From positions 62,001 to 126,000 of the forward strand of contig NZ_CP088923.1 of assembly GCF_021545845.1 (NCBI RefSeq): 64,000 bases of DNA. Reading direction: 5' to 3'. The stretch comes from Rhodanobacter thiooxydans. Lineage in GTDB: Bacteria; Pseudomonadota; Gammaproteobacteria; Xanthomonadales; Rhodanobacteraceae. Shown in pieces: positions 26,534 to 34,942 of the stretch. The position numbers and the translations under genes are program-made. Positions within the stretch are counted from its first letter, which is position 1. Each line of letters opens with the position of its first letter. The notes under the pieces were generated by a model. The model did no database searches, was not told the origin of the DNA, and saw only the letters and a list, made by a program, of their open reading frames with translations.

Positions 26534-27331
26534 ATGCCTGAGCGGAATACCCTGGCGACCCGGATGCCGACGATCTTCTTCGGCCATGGCAATCCGATGA
26601 ACGCACTGCACGACAACGCCTGGACGCGGGGCTGGGCGGCGATCGGCCAGCGCCTGCCGCGGCCGCGTGCGGTGCTGTCGGTATCGGCGCACTGGTACCT
26701 GCCCGACACTGCGGTGACCGCAATGGCGGCGCCGCGCACGATCCACGATTTCGGCGGCTTCCCGCGCGAGCTGTTCGAGGTGCAATATCCCGCGCCCGGC
26801 GACCTCGAGCTGGTGCGCCGCGTGCGCGAACTGCTGCGCCCGTTGGAGGTGCGCGCGGATGTGTCGTGGGGACTGGACCACGGCACCTGGTCGGTGCTGC
26901 GCCACGTCTATCCGGCTGCCGACGTGCCGGTGGTGCAGTTGTCCATCGACGAGTCGCAGCCACCGGAGTTCCACTACGGGCTGGGCCGGCTGCTGCGGCC
27001 GCTGCGCGACGAGGGCATCCTGCTGATCGGCAGCGGCGACGTGGTGCACAACCTGCACAGCTATGCCTGGGGCCGGCATCCGGTCGAACCATTCGACTGG
27101 GCGCAGCGCTTCGAGGCGACCGCGCGCGAGCTGATCGTGCAGGGCGACCACGCGACGCTGACGAACTACGAGGCGCTGGGCCGCGACGCGGAGCTGTCGA
27201 TCCCCACGCCCGACCACTACCTGCCGCTGTTGTACGTGCTCGGCGCCAGCGACCCGGGTGAGCCGGTGACGTTCCCGGTCGAGGGTATGGACGGCGGCTC
27301 GATCTCGATGCTGAGCGTGCAGTTCGGCTGA
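26534..27331 (+). CDS. ygiD: LigB-type dioxygenase, 4,5-DOPA extradiol dioxygenase family (YgiD-like)
   Basis: 265 residues, the normal length. Metal-ligand and catalytic histidines of the family are present: IFFGHGNPMNAL, VLSVSAHWYL, TIHDFGGFP and WGLDHGTWSVLRHVYP; the C-terminus holds LIGSGDVVHNLH and IPTPDHYLPLLYVLGAS. YgiD can cleave L-DOPA to betalamic-acid precursors; the natural role in bacteria is unclear. The ATG at 26534 follows GGAG with eight bases spacing. The last about 60 bases of the gene are repeated downstream around a palindromic element. Confidence 0.92.
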   Translation: MPERNTLATRMPTIFFGHGNPMNALHDNAWTRGWAAIGQRLPRPRAVLSVSAHWYLPDTAVTAMAAPRTIHDFGGFPRELFEVQYPAPGDLELVRRVRELLRPLEVRADVSWGLDHGTWSVLRHVYPAADVPVVQLSIDESQPPEFHYGLGRLLRPLRDEGILLIGSGDVVHNLHSYAWGRHPVEPFDWAQRFEATARELIVQGDHATLTNYEALGRDAELSIPTPDHYLPLLYVLGASDPGEPVTFPVEGMDGGSISMLSVQFG

Positions 27332-27341
27332 GTGCATTGTT

Positions 27342-27401
27342 GTAGGGCGGGCACTGCCCGCCGCTCTCGATGGCAGAAGCTGGCGGGGAGTGCCTGCCCT
27401 A
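27342..27401. repeat. REP-like palindrome
   Basis: TAGGGCGGGCACTGCCCGCC (27342–27361) and GGCGGGGAGTGCCTGCCCTA (27382–27401) are reverse complements except for two positions, with a 20-base loop. Sequence type TAGGGCGGGCAxTGCCCGCC is a known intergenic repeat style in Xanthomonadales. Confidence 0.8.
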
Positions 27402-27416
27402 AGGAATCGGTTGAGC

Positions 27417-27480
27417 TTCCCGGTTGAGGGCATGGGCGGCGGCTCGATCTCGATGCGGAGCGTGCCGTTCGGCCGAGTGC
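27417..27480 (+). pseudogene. Duplicate of the 3' end of the ygiD-like gene
   Basis: These 64 bases repeat the last part of the dioxygenase gene (27272–27334), with about seven or eight differences, including the codons for PVEGMDGGSISMLSVQFG and the bases beyond the stop. The copy reads EGMGGGSISMRSVPFG and has lost the stop (CGA for TGA). It is separated from the original by the REP-like palindrome. Confidence 0.75.
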
Positions 27481-27548
27481 CACTACAGTCGCGAAGGGCG
27501 TGATGGCGACGGAGGCTCGTGCGTTCTTGCCACGACATGGGTCCGCCG

Positions 27549-28313
27549 TCACAAGGCCGAGGTCTGCGCGTCGTTGTCGATGGGAATGACCTGTCCCGAA
27601 ATCGACTTGCCTGCATCTGACGCGAGGAACACGATCAGGCTGGCGATGTCCTTCGGGTCGACGAAGCGTTTGATCGACTGGATGCTCATCATGGCTTGCC
27701 GCTCTTCTTCCAGCGACGTGTGGTCCGCATCGGCGCGGCCCTGCAGTACGCGTTCCATGCGTTCGCCGCCCACCGCACCCGGCGCGATCGCGTTGCAACG
27801 GATGCCGTACTGGCCCAGTTCGCGCGACAGTGTCTTGGTGAAGCCGATCAGCCCCATCTTCGCGACGCAGTAGGCGCTCCGGTTCGGATAGCCGTAGCGG
27901 CCGCCGAGCGAGGACATGCAGACGATGCTGCCGGCCGGGGATTGCTTCAGATACGGGATCGCCAGCCGCGTGACGTGGAAGGTGCCGATGACGTCGACGG
28001 CCATCACCGCCTCCCACTGATCGGGATCCGCTGTCTCGACGGGCGCGGTGGGGCCGGCGATGCCGGCGTTGTTGACTAGCACGTCCAGTCCACCCAGTGC
28101 CTCGGCGGCGCTGGCGACCATGCGTTCGATGTCCTGTCGCTTCGACACGTCGCAGACGAGGGTCACCAGGCCGGGAATGTCATTCGCGGCCGTCTCCAGC
28201 GCCTGCACATTGATGTCGCAGACGCAGACGGTGGCGCCGCTGGCGACGAATGCCCGCGCGATTTCCTTGCCGATGCCGCTGGCGCCGGCGGTTACCAGAA
28301 CACGTTGTGTCAT
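27549..28313 (-). CDS. SDR family oxidoreductase
   Basis: 254 residues, classical short-chain dehydrogenase. NAD(P) site TAGASGIGKEIARAF, second strand VCVCDIN, NNAG motif (VLVNNAGIAGP), catalytic Ser in VCMSSLGGRYG, Tyr and Lys in SAYCVAKMGLIGF, and the PG motif NAIAPGAVGG. An Asp after the second beta strand (CDIN) suggests NAD rather than NADP. Substrate is not predictable. It is transcribed toward the ygiD 3' region and is preceded by a decayed SDR copy and an amidohydrolase gene. Confidence 0.92.
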   Translation of the reverse strand: MTQRVLVTAGASGIGKEIARAFVASGATVCVCDINVQALETAANDIPGLVTLVCDVSKRQDIERMVASAAEALGGLDVLVNNAGIAGPTAPVETADPDQWEAVMAVDVIGTFHVTRLAIPYLKQSPAGSIVCMSSLGGRYGYPNRSAYCVAKMGLIGFTKTLSRELGQYGIRCNAIAPGAVGGERMERVLQGRADADHTSLEEERQAMMSIQSIKRFVDPKDIASLIVFLASDAGKSISGQVIPIDNDAQTSAL

Positions 28314-28356
28314 GTCGGTTTCTCCTGACTTCCATGTTTTTCCATGGTGGTCGGTT

Positions 28357-28545
28357 TCAGTGAGCGGTCCGCGTGCCCACCGGATACATCCCGCCGGTCA
28401 TGAAACTGATCGAGGGGTTGCCGTCGCTGACATCCCCGATGCAAACCCTGGTGCCCTGCCTGGCCAAGGCGAGAGCCGTCGCCCCGAAGCCGCTGACCGC
28501 GCCCGTAATCAGAACGGCCTTTCCCGAGCAATCCAGCAGCAGACT
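28357..28545 (-). pseudogene. SDR remnant with internal deletion
   Basis: Read on the minus strand, this gives a Rossmann start (CSGKAVLITGAVSGFGATAL... then RQGTRVCIGDVSD) joined directly to what looks like an SDR C-terminus (ISFMTGGMYPVGTRTAH and stop). Some 200 residues that should lie between, including the Ser-Tyr-Lys centre, are missing, and a stop codon sits just before the first readable codon in this frame. I infer a non-functional internally deleted relative of the intact SDR next door. Confidence 0.6.
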
Positions 28546-28600
28546 TCATCGGGGTCACTCCACCCGCGCAAGGTTGCGCGATTCCTGCGCAAGACCCCGA

Positions 28601-29839
28601 TCACTTCTCCCGCGCCGTGCGTGGCGCGCCCGGGCTGCGATAGACGCGGCCGCTCTTCATCACGAAGTCCACCCCGGCGGTGGCGCTGATGTCGGCCAGC
28701 GGATCGCCCGGCATGGCCACGATGTCGGCGTGTTTGCCCACGGCCAGCACGCCGATGTCGTCCTGGCCGAGCAGCTCCGCCGCCACGCTGGTAGCGGCCT
28801 TCAGCGCGCGCAGCGGGGTGAGGCCGGCCGCCACCATCGCCTGGAATTCGAGGATGCCGTGGCTGAAGGGGAACATGCCGCAGTCAGTGCCGTAGGCGAT
28901 CTTCACCTCGCTCTGCGCGATCAGCCGCTGCGAGTCGACGATCGTGCCGCTGTCGCGGCTGAACTTCCACACCGCCTGGCACGGCAGGGTGTGCTCGTGC
29001 AGCGCGTGCAGGTCTTCGCGGGTCATCTGCATGGTCGGCACCAGGAAGGTGCCGACCTGCTGCGCCATCGCCAGCGCGGCATCGTCGATCAGGTAGGCAT
29101 GTTCCAGGCTGCGCGCGCCGGCGCGGATGGCCTGCCTGCAACCGTCGGCGGCGCCGGTGTGCACCGCCACCGGCATGCCCAGTTGCCGCGCGGTGGCGGC
29201 CAGCAGGTTCATCTCGTCGTCGAACCACGTCACGCGGGCGGGGTCGTCGCCGGGGCTGAAGTAGCCGCCGGTGTTGGTGGTCTTGATCCAGTCGCTGCCG
29301 AAGGCGTGCTCGCGGCGTACCAGCGCCTTGATCGCGCCCGCATCGTCGGCGATGGCGGAAACGGGGATGTCCCAGCGTGGCCCGTAGAACCCGCGCAGGT
29401 CGCCATGCCCGCCGGACGAGCTGATGATGTGCGCGGCGACGATCAGCCGCGGCCCTTCGACGAGGCCGGCGGCGAGCGCATTGCGCAGGTCCACGGTGGG
29501 GAAGTCCGGATCGACGCAGCCCATGTCGCGCAGGGTGGTGAAGCCGTAGCGCATGTACTCGCGGGCGATGCTCAGTCCCTTCAGTGCCTTGGTTGCGGAC
29601 GACGCCAGCGTCTGTCGGGCTAGATCGGCGGCATCCATGGTCAGGTGGACGTGGCAGTCGATGAAGCCGGGGCTCACGGTGCGCCCGGACAGGTCGATCG
29701 TCTGCGCATCGGGCGGCCGGCGCACGGTGGGGCCGATCTCGGCAATGCGGTCGTCTTCCACGAGGATCTCGACCGGGCCGGTCAGGCGGTCGGCTATGCC
29801 ATCGAACATCCGGCCGCACAGCAATACGCAGGTTCCCAT
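28601..29839 (-). CDS. Metal-dependent amidohydrolase (prolidase/imidazolonepropionase-like)
   Basis: 412 residues. Composite beta-sandwich ends and a TIM-barrel centre: HxH motif in VSPGFIDCHVHLTM, a putative carboxylated Lys in DWIKTTNTGGYFSPG, His in PVAVHTGAADG and SLEHAYLID, and the metal-site Asp in IAYGTDCGMFPF. The C-terminus GVLAVGKHADIVAMPGDPLADI is typical. Family members hydrolyse Xaa-Pro or Xaa-Arg dipeptides and related amides. It is followed without gap by a TRIC-family channel gene and an M20 hydrolase gene upstream on the same strand, suggesting a small peptide/amide catabolic operon. Confidence 0.9.
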   Translation of the reverse strand: MGTCVLLCGRMFDGIADRLTGPVEILVEDDRIAEIGPTVRRPPDAQTIDLSGRTVSPGFIDCHVHLTMDAADLARQTLASSATKALKGLSIAREYMRYGFTTLRDMGCVDPDFPTVDLRNALAAGLVEGPRLIVAAHIISSSGGHGDLRGFYGPRWDIPVSAIADDAGAIKALVRREHAFGSDWIKTTNTGGYFSPGDDPARVTWFDDEMNLLAATARQLGMPVAVHTGAADGCRQAIRAGARSLEHAYLIDDAALAMAQQVGTFLVPTMQMTREDLHALHEHTLPCQAVWKFSRDSGTIVDSQRLIAQSEVKIAYGTDCGMFPFSHGILEFQAMVAAGLTPLRALKAATSVAAELLGQDDIGVLAVGKHADIVAMPGDPLADISATAGVDFVMKSGRVYRSPGAPRTAREK

Positions 29840-29840
29840 G

Positions 29841-30536
29841 TCAGCTCCCTTCGTCGTGGTGCCTGCGCTGCGGTGCGTCCGATGCCCCCGCCGATGCCGG
29901 CCGCGCCGTGGGCAGGTGCCAGCCGTGGCGGATCGCCATGAAGCGCAGCACGAAGCACAGGCCGCCGCCAGCCAGCGCGGCCACCATTGGCGACAGGTGC
30001 AGCAGGTGGGCGCTCACCACCACGCCGGCGCCGGCCAGCGCCGCCAGCGCATACAGGTCGGCGCGCAACACGGCCGGAATGTCGGACACCAGCACGTCGC
30101 GCAGCATGCCGCCGCCGATGCCGGTCACCATGCCGAGCAGGGCCGCCATCACCGGGTCGATGCCGTGCAGCAGCGCCTTCTGCGCGCCGGCGACCGCGAA
30201 GAACGCCAGCCCCACGGCATCCAGCCACAACACGTCGCGGCGCAACCGGTTCGTCACCGGGTACCAGAAGAAGGTGATCAATCCGGCCAGGGCGGACACG
30301 CCGGAATACCGCAAGTCGGCGATCGCCGCCGGCGGCACCGCGCCGATCAGCAGGTCGCGCGTGATGCCGCCCGCGTTGCCGGCCGCGAACGCCAGCACCA
30401 GCACGCCGAAGATGTCGAGCCGATGCCTGACCGCGACCATCGCGCCGCTGATGGCGAACACGAAGGTGCCGCCCAGGTCCAGCACCAGCTGCAGCACATG
30501 CAGCATGGCCCGGGTGGCTTCGTCCGGCCGTTCCAT
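29841..30536 (-). CDS. Trimeric intracellular cation (TRIC) channel family protein (UPF0126/YicG)
   Basis: 231 residues with seven hydrophobic helices and the internally repeated glycine-rich kinks of the family: FVFAISGAMVAVRHRLDIFGVLVLAFAAGNAGGITRDLLIG and, in the second half, AVAGAQKALLHGIDPVMAALLGMVTGIGGGMLRDVL. Prokaryotic TRIC homologues form homotrimeric potassium-permeable channels; YicG-like proteins may also carry amino acids such as glycine. Ends one base before the amidohydrolase start and begins three bases after the M20 gene stop, so all three are coupled. Confidence 0.92.
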   Translation of the reverse strand: MERPDEATRAMLHVLQLVLDLGGTFVFAISGAMVAVRHRLDIFGVLVLAFAAGNAGGITRDLLIGAVPPAAIADLRYSGVSALAGLITFFWYPVTNRLRRDVLWLDAVGLAFFAVAGAQKALLHGIDPVMAALLGMVTGIGGGMLRDVLVSDIPAVLRADLYALAALAGAGVVVSAHLLHLSPMVAALAGGGLCFVLRFMAIRHGWHLPTARPASAGASDAPQRRHHDEGS

Positions 30537-30539
30537 GGT

Positions 30540-31814
30540 TCAGGGCGCCGCCGCCAGCCATGCCCGCGCGGCCACCATCAGCGTCTCCACGCCGGTTTCC
30601 AGGGTCGGATGGAGCACCGGCAGGAAGCGTGGGTTGTGGTTGGTCGGGATCTCGTTGAGCCGGTTCGCGGCCTTGGCCTTGGCGTAGGTGTCGGGGTCGG
30701 TGCCGCCGACGAACCAGAACACTGACGGCACGCCCCATTCGGCGCCGAACGAGCCGAAATCCTCGCTGGCCGAGGTCGGCCCGGTTTGCCGGATGCGCTC
30801 GGCCGGAAAGTACTGGCGGAACGCCTCGACCACGGTGGTGGTTGCCGCGTCGTCGTTGGTCACCAGCGAATAGTTGTCCAGCGGCGTGATCTCCGGCGGC
30901 TTCGGCGCGCCCGAGGCGGCCGCCTCGGCGTTGACGATGCGGGTGATCGCGGCGAGCACGCGCTTGCGTACGCCCTCGTCGAAGGTGCGCACGTTGAGCT
31001 TGATCACCGCCTCGTCGGGGATCACGTTTTCCTTGGTACCGGCCTGCAGTGAGCCGATGGTGACCACCGCCGCCTCGGTGGGCGCCAGCTCGCGGGCGAC
31101 GATGGTCTGCAGCCGCAGCACCGTCGCCGCCGCCATCACCACCGGATCGATGCTGGCCTGCGGCATCGAGCCGTGCGCGCCGCGGCCGAACAGGCGGATC
31201 TGCAGGCTGTCGGCGGCCGAGGTGATTACCCCCTTGCGCCCACCGATCGCGCCGGCCGGGCCCACCATCACGTGCTGCCCGAGCACGACATCGGGCTTGG
31301 GGAAACGCTTGAACAGCCCGTCGTCGATCATCGCCTGGGCGCCTTGCGCGGTCTCCTCCGCTGGCTGGAACACCGCCATCAGCGTGCCCTTCCAGCTGTC
31401 GCGGTTCTGCGCCATCAGCGTGGTCGCGCCGACCAGCCAGGTGACGTGCATGTCGTGGCCGCAGGCGTGCATCACCGGCACGGTCTTGCCCTCGTGATCG
31501 ACCGCCGTGACCTTGCTGGCGTACGGCGCGCCGGTCGCTTCCTGCACCGGCAGCGCATCCATGTCGGCGCGCAGCATCACGGTGGGTCCGTCGCCGTTGC
31601 GCAGCAGGCCGACCACGCCGGTCTTGCCGATGCCGGTGGTCACTTCATAGCCGGCGGCGCGCAGGTGGTCGGCCGCCAGTCCCGCGGTGCGGGTTTCCTG
31701 CATCGACAGTTCCGGGTGCGCGTGGATGTCGGTGTAGAGCGCCTGCAGCTGCGGCAACAGGTCGTGGAGATTGCCCGGCAATGGCTTGGCGGAAGGCGGC
31801 GATTTCTCGTTCAT
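30540..31814 (-). CDS. M20 family amidohydrolase (hippurate hydrolase-like)
   Basis: 424 residues. Di-metal ligands are visible: Cys/His in PVMHACGHDMHVTWLVGA, Glu-Glu in FQPAEETAQGAQAMIDDG, and a His in VVLGQHVMVGPAG; the dimerisation domain contains GRGAHGSMPQASIDPV. Substrates of this subgroup include hippurate, N-acyl amino acids and indole-3-acetyl amino acids. No signal peptide is present, so cytoplasmic. First gene of the probable three-gene operon with the TRIC channel and metal-dependent amidohydrolase. Confidence 0.92.
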   Translation of the reverse strand: MNEKSPPSAKPLPGNLHDLLPQLQALYTDIHAHPELSMQETRTAGLAADHLRAAGYEVTTGIGKTGVVGLLRNGDGPTVMLRADMDALPVQEATGAPYASKVTAVDHEGKTVPVMHACGHDMHVTWLVGATTLMAQNRDSWKGTLMAVFQPAEETAQGAQAMIDDGLFKRFPKPDVVLGQHVMVGPAGAIGGRKGVITSAADSLQIRLFGRGAHGSMPQASIDPVVMAAATVLRLQTIVARELAPTEAAVVTIGSLQAGTKENVIPDEAVIKLNVRTFDEGVRKRVLAAITRIVNAEAAASGAPKPPEITPLDNYSLVTNDDAATTTVVEAFRQYFPAERIRQTGPTSASEDFGSFGAEWGVPSVFWFVGGTDPDTYAKAKAANRLNEIPTNHNPRFLPVLHPTLETGVETLMVAARAWLAAAP

Positions 31815-31926
31815 GGTCGTGGGTATCCCGGTTTCGAGCCTGTGATGGAAGCTGCTTCACGGCAGCGGACATTCCGTGCGTGACCCGGCGATGTGGCGTT
31901 GCGTGGTGGCCCGGGCCGGCGCGGGG

Positions 31927-32478
31927 TCACGCTTGCCGCGCGATCGCCCGGCCGATGCTGTGCACCAGCGTGTCGAAGTCGCCCTGGTACAGGTAGCCGT
32001 TGACGTAGAAGCTGGGCGTGCCGTTGACGCCGCTGCGCACGCCGCCCATGAAGTCGCGGCGGATGTGCGCATCGATGTCGGGGCTGCGCAGGGTGGCGGC
32101 GAGCGCCTGCTCGTCCAGGCCCAGCGCGCGCACGCCGGCTTCCAGGCCGGCGCCCCCGCGGGGCGCCCAGTCGTCCTGGTTCTCGTACAGCCAGTCGTGC
32201 ATCGCCCAGAACTCGCCCTCGACCGCCGCGGCCTCGGCCAGTTCGGCAGCCATCTGGGCATAGGGGTGGGCCTGGCTCAGCGGGAAGTGGCGGAACACGA
32301 AGCGCAGGTTGCCGGCGTAGCGGTGCTGCAACTGCTTCACCAGCGGGTAGGCCATGCCGCAGGCCGGACACTGGAAATCGCCGTACTCCACCAGGGTCAC
32401 CACGGCGTGCGCGTTGCCCTGGATATGGTCGTGCGTGGTTACCGGCACGGCCAGGATCGAGTCCTCGTGCAGCATCAT
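31927..32478 (-). CDS. DsbA family thioredoxin-like protein
   Basis: 183 residues with a thioredoxin fold: LVEYGDFQCPACGMAYPLVKQLQ holds the CPAC active site, and NGTPSFYVNGYLY the cis-proline. There is an alpha-helical insertion between. No signal peptide is visible, so it is probably cytoplasmic, like the DsbA-type oxidoreductases linked to peroxide defence. Start and upstream stop share ATGA with the peroxiredoxin gene, which predicts cotranslation and joint function, for example reduction of the peroxiredoxin. Confidence 0.88.
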   Translation of the reverse strand: MMLHEDSILAVPVTTHDHIQGNAHAVVTLVEYGDFQCPACGMAYPLVKQLQHRYAGNLRFVFRHFPLSQAHPYAQMAAELAEAAAVEGEFWAMHDWLYENQDDWAPRGGAGLEAGVRALGLDEQALAATLRSPDIDAHIRRDFMGGVRSGVNGTPSFYVNGYLYQGDFDTLVHSIGRAIARQA

Positions 32479-32987
32479 GCAGCCTCCTGCGCGGCATCGG
32501 CGGGCAGCGTTTTCTGGATGTTGTTCGACGGCAGCGCTTCCAGCGCCTTGATGATGCCGGCGGCGCCCGGGTTCACGCCCATCGGCGACAGGTAGCTCCA
32601 GCGGATCACGCCGTCGCCATCGATCACGAACAGCGCGCGGCCCGCGACGCCGTGCTCCGCGTCGTACACGCCGTAGGCGCGCGCCACCTTGCCCTTCGGC
32701 TCGAAGTCGGACAGCAGCGGGAAGTGGAACTTGCGCTCGCGCGCCAGCGCGGCATGGCTCCACACGCCGTCCACCGAGATCGCCAGCAGCTGCGCGTTGA
32801 GCCGGGCGAACTCGTCCAGCAGCTCGTTGTACAGCGCCAGCTGGTCGCTGCACACCGGGCTCCAGTCGGCGGGGTAGAACGCCAGGATCACGTTGCGGTC
32901 GCGGAACTCCTTCAGCGCCACGCTCTGGTCGGGGGTGGAATGCAGGGTGAACTCCGGCGCGGTGGTGCCGGCGGCGAGGATGGTCAT
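32475..32987 (-). CDS. Peroxiredoxin (AhpC/TSA family)
   Basis: 170 residues. The peroxidatic cysteine lies in AFYPADWSPVCSDQLALYNELLDEF, corresponding to the FxPxDxxxVC motif of typical peroxiredoxins. The text FPLLSDFEPKGKVARAYGVYDAEHGVAGRALFVIDGDGVIRWSYLSP follows the AhpE-like pattern. No second conserved Cys in a canonical C-terminal position, so a one-cysteine or thiol-partner mechanism, perhaps using the DsbA-like protein encoded next. The ATG at 32987 begins MTILAAGTTAPEF. Confidence 0.9.
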   Translation of the reverse strand: MTILAAGTTAPEFTLHSTPDQSVALKEFRDRNVILAFYPADWSPVCSDQLALYNELLDEFARLNAQLLAISVDGVWSHAALARERKFHFPLLSDFEPKGKVARAYGVYDAEHGVAGRALFVIDGDGVIRWSYLSPMGVNPGAAGIIKALEALPSNNIQKTLPADAAQEAA

Positions 32988-33267
32988 GGCAGTCTCTAGT
33001 CTGATGGTTCCGTGCTGCAAAATTTGTGTGTCCGCGGGGATGCTTCCATGGTTGTCGGTCGTTGTCGTGACGGCCTCTTCCGCGGCGCGAAGATCGTGAT
33101 TCCTTGCGGATGACCCGTGCGCAATGGCGTTTCCCTGCAGGAGATCCATGCACGACCACCCATGCGGGAATACCTGTCGAATGATGTGCCTTGGCACCGT
33201 TTTGAATCGGTGAAAATCGGCGCGTCCGTGCGCGGGGCACGCCGCTCCCGGCGGGATGATCGCGTGG

Positions 33268-34680
33268 TCAGTGCGTGGCTGCCGCGGGCATGGCCGGTGG
33301 GTTGGCAAACAGTACCGTGAGGCCCTCGGCGATCGTGGGGTGGGTAAAGATGGTGTCGCGCAGGGCGGTGTAGGGAAGTCCGGCCAGCATCGCGGTCTGC
33401 ACCACCGCGATCACCTCACCTCCCGACACGCCCAGCGCGGTGAAGCCGAGCAGGCGATCGCTGTCGGCGGCCACCAGCGCCTTGAGAAATCCGCCCGTCT
33501 CGGACAACGTGCGGGTGCGCAACACCGCCGCCATCGGCGTGCGGGCAACGCGGTAGGCGATGCCGGCGCGCCGTGCCGCCGTCTCGTTCAGACCGACCCG
33601 GCCAAGCTCCGGATCGGTGAACATGCAATACGGCACCAGCCGGTCCCGGGTCGTGCGCTGGCCGCCGGCGAGGTTGTCCCTGACCACCCGGAAGTCGTCG
33701 AACGCAACGTGGGTGAACTGCGGACTCCCCGCGCAGTCGCCCATCGCCCACACCCCGGGCGCGCTGGTCTCCAGGCGTTCGTTGACCTGCACATAGCCGC
33801 GCGCATCGAGGTTCACACCCGCGACGTCGAGACCGATCGCCTGCGTATTCGGCGTGCGTCCGGCCGCCACCAGGATGTCGCTGCCCTCGATGACCTTGGC
33901 GCCCGTCGCGGTCTGCACATGGCAGCGGACCTTGTCGCCGGAGCGACCCTCGACCCTGATCGGCCGGGCATTCAGCTCGACCGCGATACCTTCGTCGGCG
34001 AAGCGCCGCATCAGCAGCTGCGCCACGTCGGGGTCCTCGTGGCCGGCCAGTTGCGGGCCCTGCTCCACCACCGTGACGCGACTGCCGAAGCGCCGCATCG
34101 GCTGCGCGAACTCGAGGCCGACATAACCCCCGCCCAGCACGATCAGGTGTTCCGGCACGTGGTCCAGTTCGAGCGCCTCGACGTGCGTGAGTGGCGTGGA
34201 CTGGTGCAGGCCCGGTACGTCGGGGATCGCCGCACGGGTACCCAGATTCAGATAGACGAGCTCGCCGCTCAGCACGCGGGTGCCGCCATCCTGCAGTTGC
34301 ACCTCGATCGTCTTCGGTGCGATGAAACGGCCTTCGCCCATGATCAGCTCCGCGCCGCTGTTCGCGTAGTTGTTGCGGTGGATCGTGATCAGCTCATTGA
34401 CCATCGTGCGCTTGCGCTCGCGCACCCCCGCCATGTCGATGCCGACCGGACCCGCAGCGATGCCGAACTCCTTGCCGCGGCGAACCAGTGATGCCACATG
34501 CGCGCTGTGGATGACGTTCTTGCTCGGCAGACAGGCGATGTTCGGACAGGAGCCGCCGATCCAGCGGCGCTCGATCACGGCGACGCGGTGGCCAGCCCTG
34601 GCCATGGTCCAGGCCAGGTATTTTCCCGATTCGCCGCTGCCGAGGATGAGGAAGTCGTAGTGTTGCGGGCTGGATGCCAT
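33268..34680 (-). CDS. FAD-dependent pyridine nucleotide-disulfide oxidoreductase (mercuric reductase-like)
   Basis: 470 residues. FAD motif YDFLILGSGESGKYLAWTMARAGH, redox disulfide in IGGSCPNIACLPSKNVIHSAH (CX4C), second nucleotide site HLIVLGGGYVGLEFAQPMRRFG, and the FAD-contacting GVWAMGDCAGSPQFTHVAFDDF; the C-terminal dimerisation domain ends with FTHPTIAEGLTVLF. This is a member of the soluble transhydrogenase/mercuric-reductase-like group without an N-terminal heavy-metal domain. No mer genes are nearby, so mercury reduction is unlikely. The ATG at 34680 (MASSPQHYDF) is used; upstream in-frame codons are unrelated. Confidence 0.92.
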   Translation of the reverse strand: MASSPQHYDFLILGSGESGKYLAWTMARAGHRVAVIERRWIGGSCPNIACLPSKNVIHSAHVASLVRRGKEFGIAAGPVGIDMAGVRERKRTMVNELITIHRNNYANSGAELIMGEGRFIAPKTIEVQLQDGGTRVLSGELVYLNLGTRAAIPDVPGLHQSTPLTHVEALELDHVPEHLIVLGGGYVGLEFAQPMRRFGSRVTVVEQGPQLAGHEDPDVAQLLMRRFADEGIAVELNARPIRVEGRSGDKVRCHVQTATGAKVIEGSDILVAAGRTPNTQAIGLDVAGVNLDARGYVQVNERLETSAPGVWAMGDCAGSPQFTHVAFDDFRVVRDNLAGGQRTTRDRLVPYCMFTDPELGRVGLNETAARRAGIAYRVARTPMAAVLRTRTLSETGGFLKALVAADSDRLLGFTALGVSGGEVIAVVQTAMLAGLPYTALRDTIFTHPTIAEGLTVLFANPPAMPAAATH

Positions 34681-34942
34681 GGTTGCCACCGGTGACGGTA
34701 GACGATCAGAAAGACGGCGTGTGGTTTGCTCTACGGGAGAGTCCGTAAAATAGGTTTGTCCGTGTTGGCGGCGCGTCAACACAGAAACGCAGGTCAATGC
34801 GTGAGGGATTCGAGCACGCGGGAACGCCGGCATGCCCGGGCAATTCGGGCGATCCCGTCAACTGCGTCTGCATTCGCCCGCAACCCGGATATCGGAGCGG
34901 CGTCGCCGACACGCCCGCGGCCGGCCTGCTCCGTCGGACGGA

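Noticed and set aside
33268..34680. Mercuric reductase (merA) and mercury resistance
   Set aside because: No heavy-metal N-terminal domain, no C-terminal Cys pair (ends PPAMPAAATH), and no merR/T/P genes near.
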